Assembly (NCBI GenBank): GCA_934120645.1
Contig: CAKOUO010000001.1
Coordinates: 124,001-188,000 of the forward strand
Length of the DNA stretch: 64,000 bases
DNA from: an uncultured Clostridia bacterium
GTDB taxonomy: Bacteria; Bacillota; Clostridia; TANB77; CAG-508
Direction: 5' to 3'
The notes below the pieces were generated by a model that was given only the letters and a program-made list of their open reading frames with translations, was not told the DNA's origin and made no database searches. A program made the translations under genes and the position numbers. Shown here in pieces: positions 33,692 through 43,032 of this stretch (position 1 is the first letter of the stretch; every line of letters starts with the position of its first letter).

Positions 33692-34171
33692 TTATCCTCT
33701 TTTCACAACATGTGTTAGTTCTTTAAGGTATTCTTCATTTATTAACATATCTCTAATATTAGTAGGTCTTAAGTCTATATCTTTTAGTTCTTCCGAAGTA
33801 ACCCACTTAAGCTCTAATAGCATTTTTTCACCTTTATCAATTTCAATTTTTTCATAGTTTTTCATTTGCAATTGTTGTTTAGGTTTTATTATGTAATAAA
33901 ATTCTATTCCATGACATTTTTTATTATTTCTTGTCCAAAAATTTTCTTGTATTGCAAATAATTTTGTTTTTTGAACATCACAGCCAATTTCTTCTTTTAT
34001 TTCGCGAACAATAGCTTGTTCTGAATCTTCTCCAATTTCAATATGACCTCCAGGTATATGATAATAAGGAGTCCTATTTACTCTCATAATTAAAAATTTC
34101 TTTTCTTGTTTAATTATTCCACAACTTCTTCCGTGAAACTCTTCTTTTTCTGCTTTTATTTTTAAATCCAT
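33692..34171 (-). CDS. NUDIX hydrolase
   Basis: 159 residues. NUDIX box GGHIEIGED, then REIKEEIGCD matches GX5EX7REUXEEXGU, with the preceding YYHIPGGH. It resembles MutT-like members in size. TAGGAG lies six bases before the ATG. Substrate unknown. Confidence 0.82.
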   Translation of the reverse strand: MDLKIKAEKEEFHGRSCGIIKQEKKFLIMRVNRTPYYHIPGGHIEIGEDSEQAIVREIKEEIGCDVQKTKLFAIQENFWTRNNKKCHGIEFYYIIKPKQQLQMKNYEKIEIDKGEKMLLELKWVTSEELKDIDLRPTNIRDMLINEEYLKELTHVVKRG

Positions 34172-34209
34172 AATCTCCTACCTATTTTTTCATTATATTA
34201 AATTTTAAA

Positions 34210-34247
34210 AAATAAATAAAAGAGCAAATAAACTCTTTTATTTATTT
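34210..34247 (-). terminator. Terminator of the 34263 gene
   Basis: AAATAAATAAAAGAG pairs with CTCTTTTATTTATTT. Confidence 0.75.
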
Positions 34248-34262
34248 TACACAAATTAGGAA

Positions 34263-34508
34263 TTATCCTTTCCATTTGTATAAAAGGCCTCTTCCCTTAT
34301 TTTCATATGCAGTCATTAATAATCCTTTTGAGATTGATTCCCTAATTTCCTTTGCAAGGTCCTTTAAAGACAAAAAAACACTATGATTTTTAAGTATTTC
34401 TTGTAATTCTTCTTCTGACCAATATTCTTTTTGGGAAGCCATTACATTGTAAATAATAAAACTTTTTGTTTCTTCTGTCACTATAACAGGTACCAATACT
34501 TTTTCCAT
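34263..34508 (-). CDS. Small hypothetical protein (81 aa)
   Basis: 81 residues, starts MEKVLVPVIVTEETKSFIIY and ends GRGLLYKWKG; soluble, no known family. AGGAGG lies before ATG and a hairpin follows the stop. Codons such as TCC, CTC and AGG are richer in GC than in core genes. Confidence 0.6.
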   Translation of the reverse strand: MEKVLVPVIVTEETKSFIIYNVMASQKEYWSEEELQEILKNHSVFLSLKDLAKEIRESISKGLLMTAYENKGRGLLYKWKG

Positions 34509-34651
34509 AAAATTTACCTCCTATTATAATAATTATTGATAATAGTTTCTACGCGATTGATTACAATTTCATTTACATTATAATATATTACTTTTCAAAA
34601 ATCAATTATTAAATTTTTATTATAGTTGTTTTTAATATGTAATTAACCTAT

Positions 34652-34680
34652 TTGAACTTATAATAAAATTATGCTATAAT
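34652..34680 (+). promoter_or_regulatory. Promoter of the 34731 gene
   Basis: TTGAAC, 17 bp, TATAAT. Confidence 0.72.
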
Positions 34681-34730
34681 TTTTATGTAACTTATAATTA
34701 TATATATTATAGAAAGGATATCTGGTAACT

Positions 34731-34964
34731 ATGAAAAAAGAATACTCAAAAACACCATTAAGCAACACCAAAGTATATCCAATTGAAGGAGAGGTTTATC
34801 GGGCTATAATACCATTTGATGATGGTTCCTCTTTGAATATCATTTTTAAAGGAAAGGCAGGAAACGTTGAACCTTGTACTTCAGCAGATAAATTTATTTA
34901 TTCTTCACTTTCAAAAGATATACAGGAAAAAATAGCTTCATTATATATGAAGCACAACAAATAA
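34731..34964 (+). CDS. Small hypothetical protein (77 aa), cassette gene
   Basis: 77 residues (EGEVYRAIIPFDDGSSLNII centre), no membrane segment, no family recognised. It has one CGG arginine codon (VYRA). Own promoter, a GAAAGGA ribosome site and a downstream hairpin make it an independent unit. Confidence 0.65.
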   Translation: MKKEYSKTPLSNTKVYPIEGEVYRAIIPFDDGSSLNIIFKGKAGNVEPCTSADKFIYSSLSKDIQEKIASLYMKHNK

Positions 34965-34980
34965 TTTATCTGTCAATTTA

Positions 34981-35022
34981 AAATCCTTATAGTTTTAATG
35001 ATTATTTTAACTATAAGGATTT
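34981..35022. terminator. Bidirectional terminator
   Basis: AAATCCTTATAGTT/AACTATAAGGATTT, 14-bp stem, between the 34731 and nitroreductase genes. Confidence 0.85.
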
Positions 35023-35049
35023 TTTTATAATATTTCTGTTTATTTTTAT

Positions 35050-35766
35050 TTATATATTTTTTATATATTTAGCACCATTTCCTAAATCAAATTTACCATT
35101 ATTGGCGGCTATTTCAAAATGTTTTTTTGCAATTCCCAAATCAACCAAATCAAATTTAGCATTGTTAGGTACTTTTATAGTAATAATATCTTTTTTATAG
35201 TATATTGTAGGTTTTTGAGAATTCATAGCACTTGGGGCAAGTTTTATTGCTTCTAAACCGTTTATAATCCAACTAGGTATTTTTTCTGTATCAGTAATAA
35301 TTCTTTCTTTTATATCTTTACGATTTTTACTTGATACGAGAGTCCTAACAATATTGTCCTTTAATGACTTTTGAATATTTCCTATTAATATTACACATAC
35401 TAGTTCTTCATTATCAGGTATAATGAAATTGCTATTGTCATATGTTCCTCCAACCCAACAAGTTCCAAGTCCTAAGTTTGTAATTTTTAGTATTAAATCT
35501 TCGCCATAGTATCCTATTTTTTCTTTTAAATTAATATCATCTTTATTTCCTTTCATCAATAATAAAGATTTAACATTACTGAATATTCCATAACTTTTCT
35601 TTAAACTATTAAATGCTATATTTCCGTTCTCTATAAATTTTATGTTTAAATTAGATATTTCATTATTTTCTTTTACCAAGTCTTTAATTTTATTAATATT
35701 TTCTTTACTTAAATTTTCTTTGGAAAAGTTTCTTCTTGATATTCTTTTTTCTATGGCTTTATTCAT
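35050..35766 (-). CDS. Nitroreductase-family protein (TM1586-like)
   Basis: 238 residues from the ATG at 35764-35766, set by GAGGA upstream; the in-frame TTG at 35785-35787 lies before it. Two pseudo-repeated halves, with IEKRISRRNFS at the start, KIGYYGEDLILKITNLGLGTCWVGGTY centre (key LGLGTCWVGGTY), and GLEAIKLAPSAMNSQKPTI plus DLGIAKKHFEIAA. This matches the fused-monomer TM1586 nitroreductase family, which binds FMN. It follows the PBP1A gene by 28 bases on the same strand, so an operon is likely. Confidence 0.85.
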   Translation of the reverse strand: MNKAIEKRISRRNFSKENLSKENINKIKDLVKENNEISNLNIKFIENGNIAFNSLKKSYGIFSNVKSLLLMKGNKDDINLKEKIGYYGEDLILKITNLGLGTCWVGGTYDNSNFIIPDNEELVCVILIGNIQKSLKDNIVRTLVSSKNRKDIKERIITDTEKIPSWIINGLEAIKLAPSAMNSQKPTIYYKKDIITIKVPNNAKFDLVDLGIAKKHFEIAANNGKFDLGNGAKYIKNI

Positions 35767-35794
35767 TTTTATTCCTCTTTTCTTCAAACTTTAA

Positions 35795-38215
35795 CTATTC
35801 CATATTATTTTGTTTTGAAGTTGAATTTACATTATTTTGAATGGTGTTTTTATTTATGTTGTTTTTGTTTGTAGTAGTAGAATTATTTATAGTGTTTGAC
35901 TTGTTGGTATTTGTATTGCTAGAAGTATTATTGGTAGTATTAGAAATGTTTTGAGTTGTGTTTTGTTTAGTAGTATTTATCAAAGTACTATTATTTTTAT
36001 TTGAATCTTTGTTTTCACTTGGTGTGGCTTTTATATCTAAATCTTCTTTTGTTGTCATATCAAATGAGTTTGTTACTGTGTTTGTTTTATTAGTGTTATT
36101 TTTTGTGTTGTTATTATTTTTTAATTCACTGCCCGTATGCTTTGTGCAATTATCTGGTGCTGTTCCAATTAAAAAGTATTCATCATAAGTATTTGGACAA
36201 CCAGAATTAGCTTTTTTACCAGTCTCTGCACATACAGTTACTTTTAATACACTTGCTGGTTTTTCAAATTTTGCAGTTGATAAATTGCTATGTATTTTTG
36301 ACATTATATTTGCCCATAGAATTCCTGCCGGATTCTTTTTACCATTATATAAAATAGTTTCGTTTTTGTCATATCCATACCATGTAACTCCAGTATAATA
36401 AGGTGTAAAACCACAAAGCCATCTGTCATAGTTTTCATCTGTTGTTCCTGTTTTGGCTGCTACATCTATTCCAGAAATAGAGCAGTATGTTGCTGTTCCA
36501 TAGTTTCCTGTAACTGGTTCTGTTAATAATTCTTTTATAATATACGCTACTTCTTTAGAAAATATCTTTTTTGTTTTTGGTTTTGATTCTATTATAGTTT
36601 TATGGTTTGATGTTTCTGCTTTTGTATAGAAGGTTGGTTCTATATAAACTCCATCATTTGCTATAGTAGCATATGCACCTGCCATTTGTAATGGACTTAT
36701 TCCTTTATCTAATCCTCCTAAAGCTAATGCTAAATTTTCATCTTTTGCAGTAAGAGATGTTATTCCCATATCTTTTAGATATTTCATAGATGTTTTTGGT
36801 GTTACTTTTTCCATCATTTCAACAAATGGTATATTTTGAGATGATTCTAATGCTCTACGAACAGTGATATCTCCCAAATAATTACTGTAATTTTCTGGAT
36901 TATATCCATCAGCAAATTGCATTTGTTGGTCTGAGAATATTGTTGCACCTGTGAATAATTTTTTTGAAATTCCAGGGACTAATACAGCAATTGGTTTTAT
37001 AGATGAACCTGTTTGCCTAATAGATTGTGTTGCACGGTTTAATCCACGTGATGTATTTTTTTTGCCTAGTCCTCCCACACATCCTATTACTTTGCCTGTT
37101 TTGTGATCTATTATTACCATTGCTGCTTGTGATGGATCTCCACCATTTTTGGATGCTATTTGGTATTTGCTTTTTTCAAATTCTTTTTCCATTTGGTTTT
37201 GAATATTTGAATTTTGTGTGCTATAAATTGTAAGTCCTGCCATATTAATATAATTTGTTGCAAATGTTTTTGTTATGTTTTTCTTTTTTGATAAATCTTC
37301 AATGACTTGTGAAAGTAAGGCATCTGTATGATAAGAATATATAGCATCATCTGTATTGATTTTTCCTTTTTTGAAATTTAATCCTTTATCTACATTTGCA
37401 ATTGCATTATTATAATCGTCTTGATTTATATATTTTAATTCTAACATCTTTGATAATACTGTTTTTGTTCTAATTTTTATTTTGTCAGAATTATTTGTAT
37501 CTGCAAATGGATTATATGAATTAGGAGAATTGTTAATACCTGCTAAAAATGCACATTCTTCTAAAGTTAAATCGCTTACAGATTTGTTAAAATAGTAATT
37601 TGCTCCTGTTTCTACTCCATAAATGTTTGGACCAACATAAATAATATTTAGGTATAGCCCTAAAATTTCATCTTTACTCATGAATGATTCTATAGAGAGT
37701 GCTTTCCCCCACTCTTTAACTTTTCTTGTAATGGTACTTGAAGAGTCTCCTGTTAGATTTTTAACAACTTGTTGAGTAATTGTACTTCCACCAAAAGAAG
37801 ATGAACCTCTATGAAAAATATATGTTACAATAGCTGCAGTTGTTCTTTTGGTATCGATTCCTTTATGTTTGTAAAATCTTTCATCTTCTATTGCTACATA
37901 TGCATTTTTTAAATTTTGTGGTATTTCAGAAGTTGATATTTTATTTTTTGCTTTTTCACTTCCTATTTCAGCAATTACATTTCCGTCTGTATCTTTTATA
38001 ATTGAGTTTTCATTTTTAGCCATATCTTTTATTAAATTTTTCCAATTATTCATAGATATTGCTGTATAAATACCTAAAACTAATATTGATATTATTATAA
38101 TTATTAGTATAAATAATTTGAGTTTTTTTCTTCTTTTTGTTTGTTCTGGTGTTTTTTCCTTTTTTTGTATTTTTTCAGCATTTCCTTTTATATGCTTATT
38201 TTTCTTTTTAATCAA
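35795..38215 (-). CDS. Class A penicillin-binding protein (PBP1A type)
   Basis: 806 residues. A Lys-rich cytoplasmic start and one transmembrane helix (LFILIIIIISILVLGIYTAI) precede the GT51 transglycosylase (AIEDERFYKHKGID, FGGSTITQQVVKNL) and the transpeptidase with GSSIKPIAV (SxxK), SSQNIPF (SxN) and AAKTGTTDEN (KTG). It polymerises and cross-links peptidoglycan outside the membrane. The last 110 residues are an Asn/Thr/Ser-rich low-complexity tail, preceded by CAETGKKANSGCPN with two cysteines. GT and TP sites are intact. Confidence 0.95.
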   Translation of the reverse strand: MIKKKNKHIKGNAEKIQKKEKTPEQTKRRKKLKLFILIIIIISILVLGIYTAISMNNWKNLIKDMAKNENSIIKDTDGNVIAEIGSEKAKNKISTSEIPQNLKNAYVAIEDERFYKHKGIDTKRTTAAIVTYIFHRGSSSFGGSTITQQVVKNLTGDSSSTITRKVKEWGKALSIESFMSKDEILGLYLNIIYVGPNIYGVETGANYYFNKSVSDLTLEECAFLAGINNSPNSYNPFADTNNSDKIKIRTKTVLSKMLELKYINQDDYNNAIANVDKGLNFKKGKINTDDAIYSYHTDALLSQVIEDLSKKKNITKTFATNYINMAGLTIYSTQNSNIQNQMEKEFEKSKYQIASKNGGDPSQAAMVIIDHKTGKVIGCVGGLGKKNTSRGLNRATQSIRQTGSSIKPIAVLVPGISKKLFTGATIFSDQQMQFADGYNPENYSNYLGDITVRRALESSQNIPFVEMMEKVTPKTSMKYLKDMGITSLTAKDENLALALGGLDKGISPLQMAGAYATIANDGVYIEPTFYTKAETSNHKTIIESKPKTKKIFSKEVAYIIKELLTEPVTGNYGTATYCSISGIDVAAKTGTTDENYDRWLCGFTPYYTGVTWYGYDKNETILYNGKKNPAGILWANIMSKIHSNLSTAKFEKPASVLKVTVCAETGKKANSGCPNTYDEYFLIGTAPDNCTKHTGSELKNNNNTKNNTNKTNTVTNSFDMTTKEDLDIKATPSENKDSNKNNSTLINTTKQNTTQNISNTTNNTSSNTNTNKSNTINNSTTTNKNNINKNTIQNNVNSTSKQNNME

Positions 38216-38360
38216 TTTTTATTTACCTTCTTATTTTAAAATTCGAGTTAAATTATATCATATAGAAGTAGAATCTGCAAACTTGATTTATTTACGAAAA
38301 AAGGTTTTATTTTATTATTTTTTGTTATATAATGTAAAAAAATATTGGAGTGTGAAACGT

Positions 38361-39344
38361 ATGATAAATCATGAAGATAATCCAGATTATTTAAATTCTT
38401 TTTTGGACTATACAGTAACAATTTTAAATAAATCCCCAAATACAATTAAGGAATATAATTATGACTTGGCTATGTTCTTAAAATTTATAAAGATTAGATT
38501 TAATATGACTAATGAAGATGATTTTTCTAAAATAATAATTAAAGATATTTCTTTGGCTACTATTAAAAAGATAAAATTGGATGATATTCATGCTTTTTTA
38601 AGCTATTTAACTAATACATATAATAGTAAAGCTGCAACACGTGCTAGAAAGGCTTCTAGTATAAGGGTATTTTTTAATTATTTAAGTCAAAAGGCTAATT
38701 TAATAGATAATAATCCTGCACAGAACTTGGAAACACCTAAACTTGATAAAAGATTGCCTAAATATTTAAGTCTAGATGATAGTAAAAAACTTTTAAATGT
38801 AACTGCTAACGATGATAATAGAAATAATATAAGAGATTATGCTATTATTACTTTATTTTTAAACTGTGGCATGCGTTTATCTGAATTAGTTGGCATTAAT
38901 ATTCAAGATATTAATTTTAGTGATTGCAAAATGAATGTTATAGGAAAAGGAAATAAAGAAAGAACAATTTATTTGAATAAGGCTTGTATGAAAGCAATTA
39001 AAGATTATTTAGATGTTCGACCAAAAGAAGGAATAAAAACAGATAAATTAAATTCTAAAAAAGCTTTATTTTTAAGTGAAAGAAAAGAACGTATTAGTAG
39101 AAGAACTGTTCAGTATATTGTAGATAAAGAACTTACAGCTGCAGGTCTAGATACTAATAAATATTCTACTCATAAATTAAGACATACTGCTGCAACTTTA
39201 ATGTATCAATATGGAAATGTAGATATAAGAGCACTTCAAGAGGTTTTAGGACATGAAAGTATTTCTACAACTGAAATTTATACTCATGTTGCTAATATTC
39301 AAGCTCGTGATGCTATAGAAAGTAATCCTCTTGCTGATTTGTAA
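38361..39344 (+). CDS. Tyrosine recombinase, XerC/XerD-like
   Basis: 327 residues from ATG 38361, ten bases after GGAG; the frame stays open far upstream but overlaps the PBP gene antisense and is not used. The SAM-like N-terminal domain (SPNTIKEYNYDLAMFLKFI) is followed by the catalytic set: R in NCGMRLSELVG, K in GKGNKERTI, HKLRHTAAT, H in LGHESIS and the nucleophile in TTEIYTHV. The length and sequence fit chromosome-dimer resolvases, not phage integrases. It is a lone gene with a terminator. Confidence 0.88.
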   Translation: MINHEDNPDYLNSFLDYTVTILNKSPNTIKEYNYDLAMFLKFIKIRFNMTNEDDFSKIIIKDISLATIKKIKLDDIHAFLSYLTNTYNSKAATRARKASSIRVFFNYLSQKANLIDNNPAQNLETPKLDKRLPKYLSLDDSKKLLNVTANDDNRNNIRDYAIITLFLNCGMRLSELVGINIQDINFSDCKMNVIGKGNKERTIYLNKACMKAIKDYLDVRPKEGIKTDKLNSKKALFLSERKERISRRTVQYIVDKELTAAGLDTNKYSTHKLRHTAATLMYQYGNVDIRALQEVLGHESISTTEIYTHVANIQARDAIESNPLADL

Positions 39345-39350
39345 AAAAAT

Positions 39351-39377
39351 AAACCTGCTATTAATAATGGCAGGTTT
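39351..39377 (+). terminator. Terminator of the tyrosine recombinase gene
   Basis: AAACCTGC/GCAGGTTT stem with inner A-T pairs. Confidence 0.75.
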
Positions 39378-39405
39378 GTGCTGATATTATGGACCTACTA
39401 AAATC

Positions 39406-39783
39406 TTATTGTAAGCTTAAAAGTGTTAATAAAATGATTTGGGTTAATGCAACAATATTTCTTTTTGGAAAGGCTTCAGAATAAATTTTTCCATTTACTT
39501 CATAATAAGTAATTTGGGTTTTAGTATTTAAAACTATCTTTTCTTTTAATTTAAAGCATTTTTCCCCAGAAACTTCCTGAATTACATATTTTGAATTTCT
39601 TAAAAAAGTTTCTCTTAGATAATTATATGCTTCAGTTATTTCTAACCCTTCATATGAAATATCTATTTTGGCATTTTCTAATTTTCGGCCTGATACTTTG
39701 AGTATTATTGTACCTAAGCAATTTTCCCGTTTAATTTCTTCTTTATTTTCCGAAAAAGAAATTATATTAGTTGTTTTTTCCAT
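39406..39783 (-). CDS. Hypothetical protein (125 aa), cassette gene
   Basis: 125 residues, mixed alpha/beta, with a C-terminal hydrophobic end (NIVALTQIILLTLLSLQ) that could be a weak tail anchor. No family recognised. AAAGGAG precedes the ATG and the promoter at 39827-39855 is close to consensus. It has one CGG codon (KREN). Confidence 0.65.
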   Translation of the reverse strand: MEKTTNIISFSENKEEIKRENCLGTIILKVSGRKLENAKIDISYEGLEITEAYNYLRETFLRNSKYVIQEVSGEKCFKLKEKIVLNTKTQITYYEVNGKIYSEAFPKRNIVALTQIILLTLLSLQ

Positions 39784-39826
39784 AATATATCTCCTTTATG
39801 ATTAAACTTTTTTAGTTACTATTATT

Positions 39827-39855
39827 ATTTTACTATAATTTTAAAGTTTTTTCAA
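39827..39855 (-). promoter_or_regulatory. Promoter of the 39406 gene
   Basis: TTGAAA, 17 bp, TAAAAT on the minus strand. Confidence 0.72.
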
Positions 39856-39873
39856 TATTATTTTATGTAAATA

Positions 39874-40170
39874 TTAATTATATATGGGAATTATTAATTT
39901 TTGTCCTTCACTTAAATCAGAACTTTTTAAATTGTTTTGTTTTTTAATTTCATTTACAACCTCTCGTATGTCTTTATCTTCAAAATATTTATTATTGCTT
40001 AATTCATTTTTAGATATTCCCCATAATGTATCACCATGAGATACTGTTTCTTCTCTGTATTTTACTTGAACCTTTGAATATGTTTTATTTGCAAGTATTA
40101 TAAATAATAATATAATTATTAATAATATACACATTGTTTTTATAAATTTTTTCTTGTTTACTATTTTCAT
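39874..40170 (-). CDS. LysM membrane protein, YneA-like
   Basis: 98 residues from the ATG at 40168-40170, eight bases after GGAGG; the ORF start 15 bases upstream would put the ribosome site inside the gene. One N-terminal transmembrane helix (FIKTMCILLIIILLFIILA) and one LysM domain (VSHGDTLWGISKNELSNN to LSEGQKLIIPIYN). This layout is that of YneA, the SOS-induced division inhibitor, and the promoter carries an SOS-type box. No lexA gene is adjacent. Confidence 0.75.
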   Translation of the reverse strand: MKIVNKKKFIKTMCILLIIILLFIILANKTYSKVQVKYREETVSHGDTLWGISKNELSNNKYFEDKDIREVVNEIKKQNNLKSSDLSEGQKLIIPIYN

Positions 40171-40214
40171 TATAATTACCTCCATATAAGAATATTTGTT
40201 TGCTTTGTGAGATA

Positions 40215-40243
40215 ATTATAAACGAACATTTATTCTTTGTCAA
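40215..40243 (-). promoter_or_regulatory. Promoter with SOS-type (LexA) box
   Basis: On the minus strand TTGACA, 17 bp, TATAAT. The spacer contains GAATAAATGTTC (40224-40235), one base from the GAAC-N4-GTTC LexA operator of Firmicutes. A second partial site, GAAAAAATGTTC, is at 40263-40274. Confidence 0.6.
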
Positions 40244-40283
40244 TACTTTTTAAAAATATTTTGAAAAAATGTTCGCTTTATTT

Positions 40284-41105
40284 CTATTTATGAATTCTTA
40301 TATAATAAGGCTGTATATCTTTTAAATATCCGTCAATATATACTAAATTACCATTAACATCTTGTACTTTTATATTAGGAAATGTTCTTATCATTTTTCT
40401 ATCGCCCCAATATTTATATATGAATTTAGATAATTTTTCATTATTATATATTTTATTATATTCTTCTACTACCATTTCTTTATGTGGAACATTAATATTG
40501 TTTTGAACAATCATTCTTACTAAGAAAAATGACATTGCAAAAGCTGTAATAATACAATCTATTATTAAAATTATAATTGTTGTTAAAGTTACTGTTTTTA
40601 ATGCTTTTAAGTTACATTTACTTTTTATCCAGTTAATTAGTTTATCTACTTTTGGATTTAAAGAAGCAACTAAGTACATTGCTAGAAATCCCCAGAATAT
40701 TGAGAAATATACACATATTCTTCCATTTATATTAAGTGGCATATTAGAATAATCCCACCACTTTACATGTAAAAACATTTCTCCTATATAACTTACTAAA
40801 TATTCTACTACTGATCCTAGTATAAATCCTCCAAAAAATAGTATATTATATCTTTTAGAAAATTTATGTAAAAACATAATTATAATTACCGCTCCTAATC
40901 CATATATAGCACAAACTGGTCCATATAAGAAACTCTGTCTACTTTCCCATACACCTTTTGTGATAATTCCAAAGATTGTTTCTATTATATATCCACCTAT
41001 GCTATATATAATAAAATAAGCAAATAATCGCCATATGCTAATTCCCATTATAGAAAAAGATTTTTTACCATTTTTTTCTGTTTTTTCTAGTGTTTCTTCT
41101 GCCAT
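40284..41105 (-). CDS. CmpB-family (putative ABC transporter type IV) membrane protein
   Basis: 273 residues with about five transmembrane segments. Family signature: YSIGGYIIETIFGIITKGVW, SFLYGPVCAIYGLGAV, VVEYLVSYIGEMFL and WWDYSNMPLNINGRICV. This family (PF06541) is annotated as ABC permease but has unproven function. Short gap to the oligoendopeptidase gene upstream on the same strand. Confidence 0.85.
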   Translation of the reverse strand: MAEETLEKTEKNGKKSFSIMGISIWRLFAYFIIYSIGGYIIETIFGIITKGVWESRQSFLYGPVCAIYGLGAVIIIMFLHKFSKRYNILFFGGFILGSVVEYLVSYIGEMFLHVKWWDYSNMPLNINGRICVYFSIFWGFLAMYLVASLNPKVDKLINWIKSKCNLKALKTVTLTTIIILIIDCIITAFAMSFFLVRMIVQNNINVPHKEMVVEEYNKIYNNEKLSKFIYKYWGDRKMIRTFPNIKVQDVNGNLVYIDGYLKDIQPYYIRIHK

Positions 41106-41141
41106 GTTTTCTCCTCCTAATATTATTATATCTTATGTATT

Positions 41142-42905
41142 TTAAATTATTTTTTCAAGTTCTTCCATTTTTTTATTATAAAAGTCTATTGTTGTTTTAT
41201 ATGTTTCTTTACTTTCTAAGTCTACATCTACCATTTTCAATAGGTCTATTGATTTTTTACTGCATCCTTGTTTTAGCATTTCTATATATTTGTCTACAAA
41301 CCCTTCTTCTTTATTTAATATTTTTGTAGCTATTGCAATTGCTGCTGAAACACCTGTTGAGTATTTATATACATAAAAGTCTGTATAAAAATGTGGTATT
41401 CTTGCCCATTCATATTTAATTTGTTCATCAATTTCTACATCTGCTCCAAAATATTTTTGGTTTAGTTTATAGTATGTATCGTTTAAATCTTCTGAAGATA
41501 ATGTTTGATTATTCTCTATTTTTTCGTGAATTATTTTTTCAAATTCAGCAAACATAGCTTGCCTAAAGAATGTAGCTCTAATCATTTCTAGCAATTCATA
41601 TATTAATTCAGCTTTTTTGTGTTTATCTTTTTCTTTATTTATTTGATAATCACTTAATAGTATTTCATTAACTGTTGATGCTACTTCTGCTACCATTATT
41701 GTATAGTTAGCATCTATTATTCCTTGTGTTTTGTTAGAATAATAAGAATGCATACTATGTCCTAATTCATGTGCAATTGTACTTACATCTCTTTTGCTAT
41801 TAACAAAATTCATAAGTACAAATGGATGTACTCCATATACGCCCATACTATATGCTCCGCCTCTTTTATTAGGTTTAGCATATACATCTATCCAATTGTT
41901 ATTAAAGGCTTCTTTTAATTTATTTATATATTCAGTTCCTAAAACACTTAATGCATTTAATACTTCTTCTTTTGCTTCTTCAAAAGTTATTTCGTCTTTA
42001 CCTTGTTCAAATGGATTAACATATAAATCATACATATGCATTTGTGGTAATTTTAGTATTTTCTTTTTTAATTCTAAAAATTTATAATTTGAAGTTATAT
42101 TTTCGTTAACTGCATCTATTAATGAATTATAGACTTTTATACTTGCATCATCATTTATAGTTGCACATTCTAAACTAGAATTATATTTTCTTAGTTTTGC
42201 TGTTGTAGATTTTGTTTTTACATTTGATATATACATTTCTGTTATTGTATTGATAAATTCACTATATTTTTTATACATTAAATTAAATGCTTGTTTTCTA
42301 ACATTTTGGTTTTGACTTTTTAAATATAATGTATAAGTACTATCTGTTAGTTCAACTTCTTTTCCAGTTTCATCAATTAATTTTCCAAATTTAAATTCTG
42401 CATTTGTTAAAATGTCAAATGTATTTTCTGGTGCTGAAAATATTTCTGAATAATTTGCTAATAAATTTTCTTCTTTTTTGCTTAATACATGTTTTTTCTT
42501 TTCTAATATATCTTCTATATCTCTTTTATATTTTTTAAATTTTTCATCATTTAAGTATTCATGTATTTTATTTTCGTCTGCATATGTTATTTCTGGTGTA
42601 ATAAATGCTGTTGCAACACTAAATTCTGTTCCTAAATTTTCTACTTCTTTAAATATTTTTATTCCTTCTTGATTTGACATGTCTATATGGTATTTTAACA
42701 TCCCATAAGAGTATACTCTTTCAAATTTTTCTAATGCTTGTTCATATAATTTATAACAATTATATAAATTTTCTGATGTGTTGCATAATTTATTTTGATA
42801 TTTTTGTATTTCTAGTAATATATTTTTTATTTCAGTTTTTGTTTGTTCAAATTCTTCTTCGTTTTTAAATATATCTTGTAAATTCCAATTATATTTATCT
42901 TGCAT
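41142..42905 (-). CDS. pepF: Oligoendopeptidase F (M3 family)
   Basis: 587 residues. The zinc motif HELGHSMHSYYS and downstream EVAST give the M3B site; FVLMNFVNSKRDV and HFYTDFYVYKYSTG are PepF family signatures. It degrades short peptides in the cytoplasm. AGGAGG lies before ATG. Followed by the CmpB-like gene. Confidence 0.95.
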   Translation of the reverse strand: MQDKYNWNLQDIFKNEEEFEQTKTEIKNILLEIQKYQNKLCNTSENLYNCYKLYEQALEKFERVYSYGMLKYHIDMSNQEGIKIFKEVENLGTEFSVATAFITPEITYADENKIHEYLNDEKFKKYKRDIEDILEKKKHVLSKKEENLLANYSEIFSAPENTFDILTNAEFKFGKLIDETGKEVELTDSTYTLYLKSQNQNVRKQAFNLMYKKYSEFINTITEMYISNVKTKSTTAKLRKYNSSLECATINDDASIKVYNSLIDAVNENITSNYKFLELKKKILKLPQMHMYDLYVNPFEQGKDEITFEEAKEEVLNALSVLGTEYINKLKEAFNNNWIDVYAKPNKRGGAYSMGVYGVHPFVLMNFVNSKRDVSTIAHELGHSMHSYYSNKTQGIIDANYTIMVAEVASTVNEILLSDYQINKEKDKHKKAELIYELLEMIRATFFRQAMFAEFEKIIHEKIENNQTLSSEDLNDTYYKLNQKYFGADVEIDEQIKYEWARIPHFYTDFYVYKYSTGVSAAIAIATKILNKEEGFVDKYIEMLKQGCSKKSIDLLKMVDVDLESKETYKTTIDFYNKKMEELEKII

Positions 42906-43032
42906 TTTTATCCCTCCTTAAAATTACTATTTGGATTTTATCATATTAATGATTTTTTTACTAGATTTATTTTTAAAAATATAAAAACAACATCTAAAAT
43001 GTAATAAATTTTAAATGCTGTTTTTATAAATT

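Noticed and set aside
35800..36150. Asn/Thr low-complexity DNA as a tandem repeat or CRISPR
   Set aside because: It is the coding tail of PBP1A; units are irregular and in frame. No CRISPR-like repeat/spacer pattern occurs anywhere in the window.
38118..38360. Upstream extension of the tyrosine recombinase frame
   Set aside because: It is antisense to the PBP1A start, very Phe-rich and has no ribosome site; ATG 38361 after GGAG is better.
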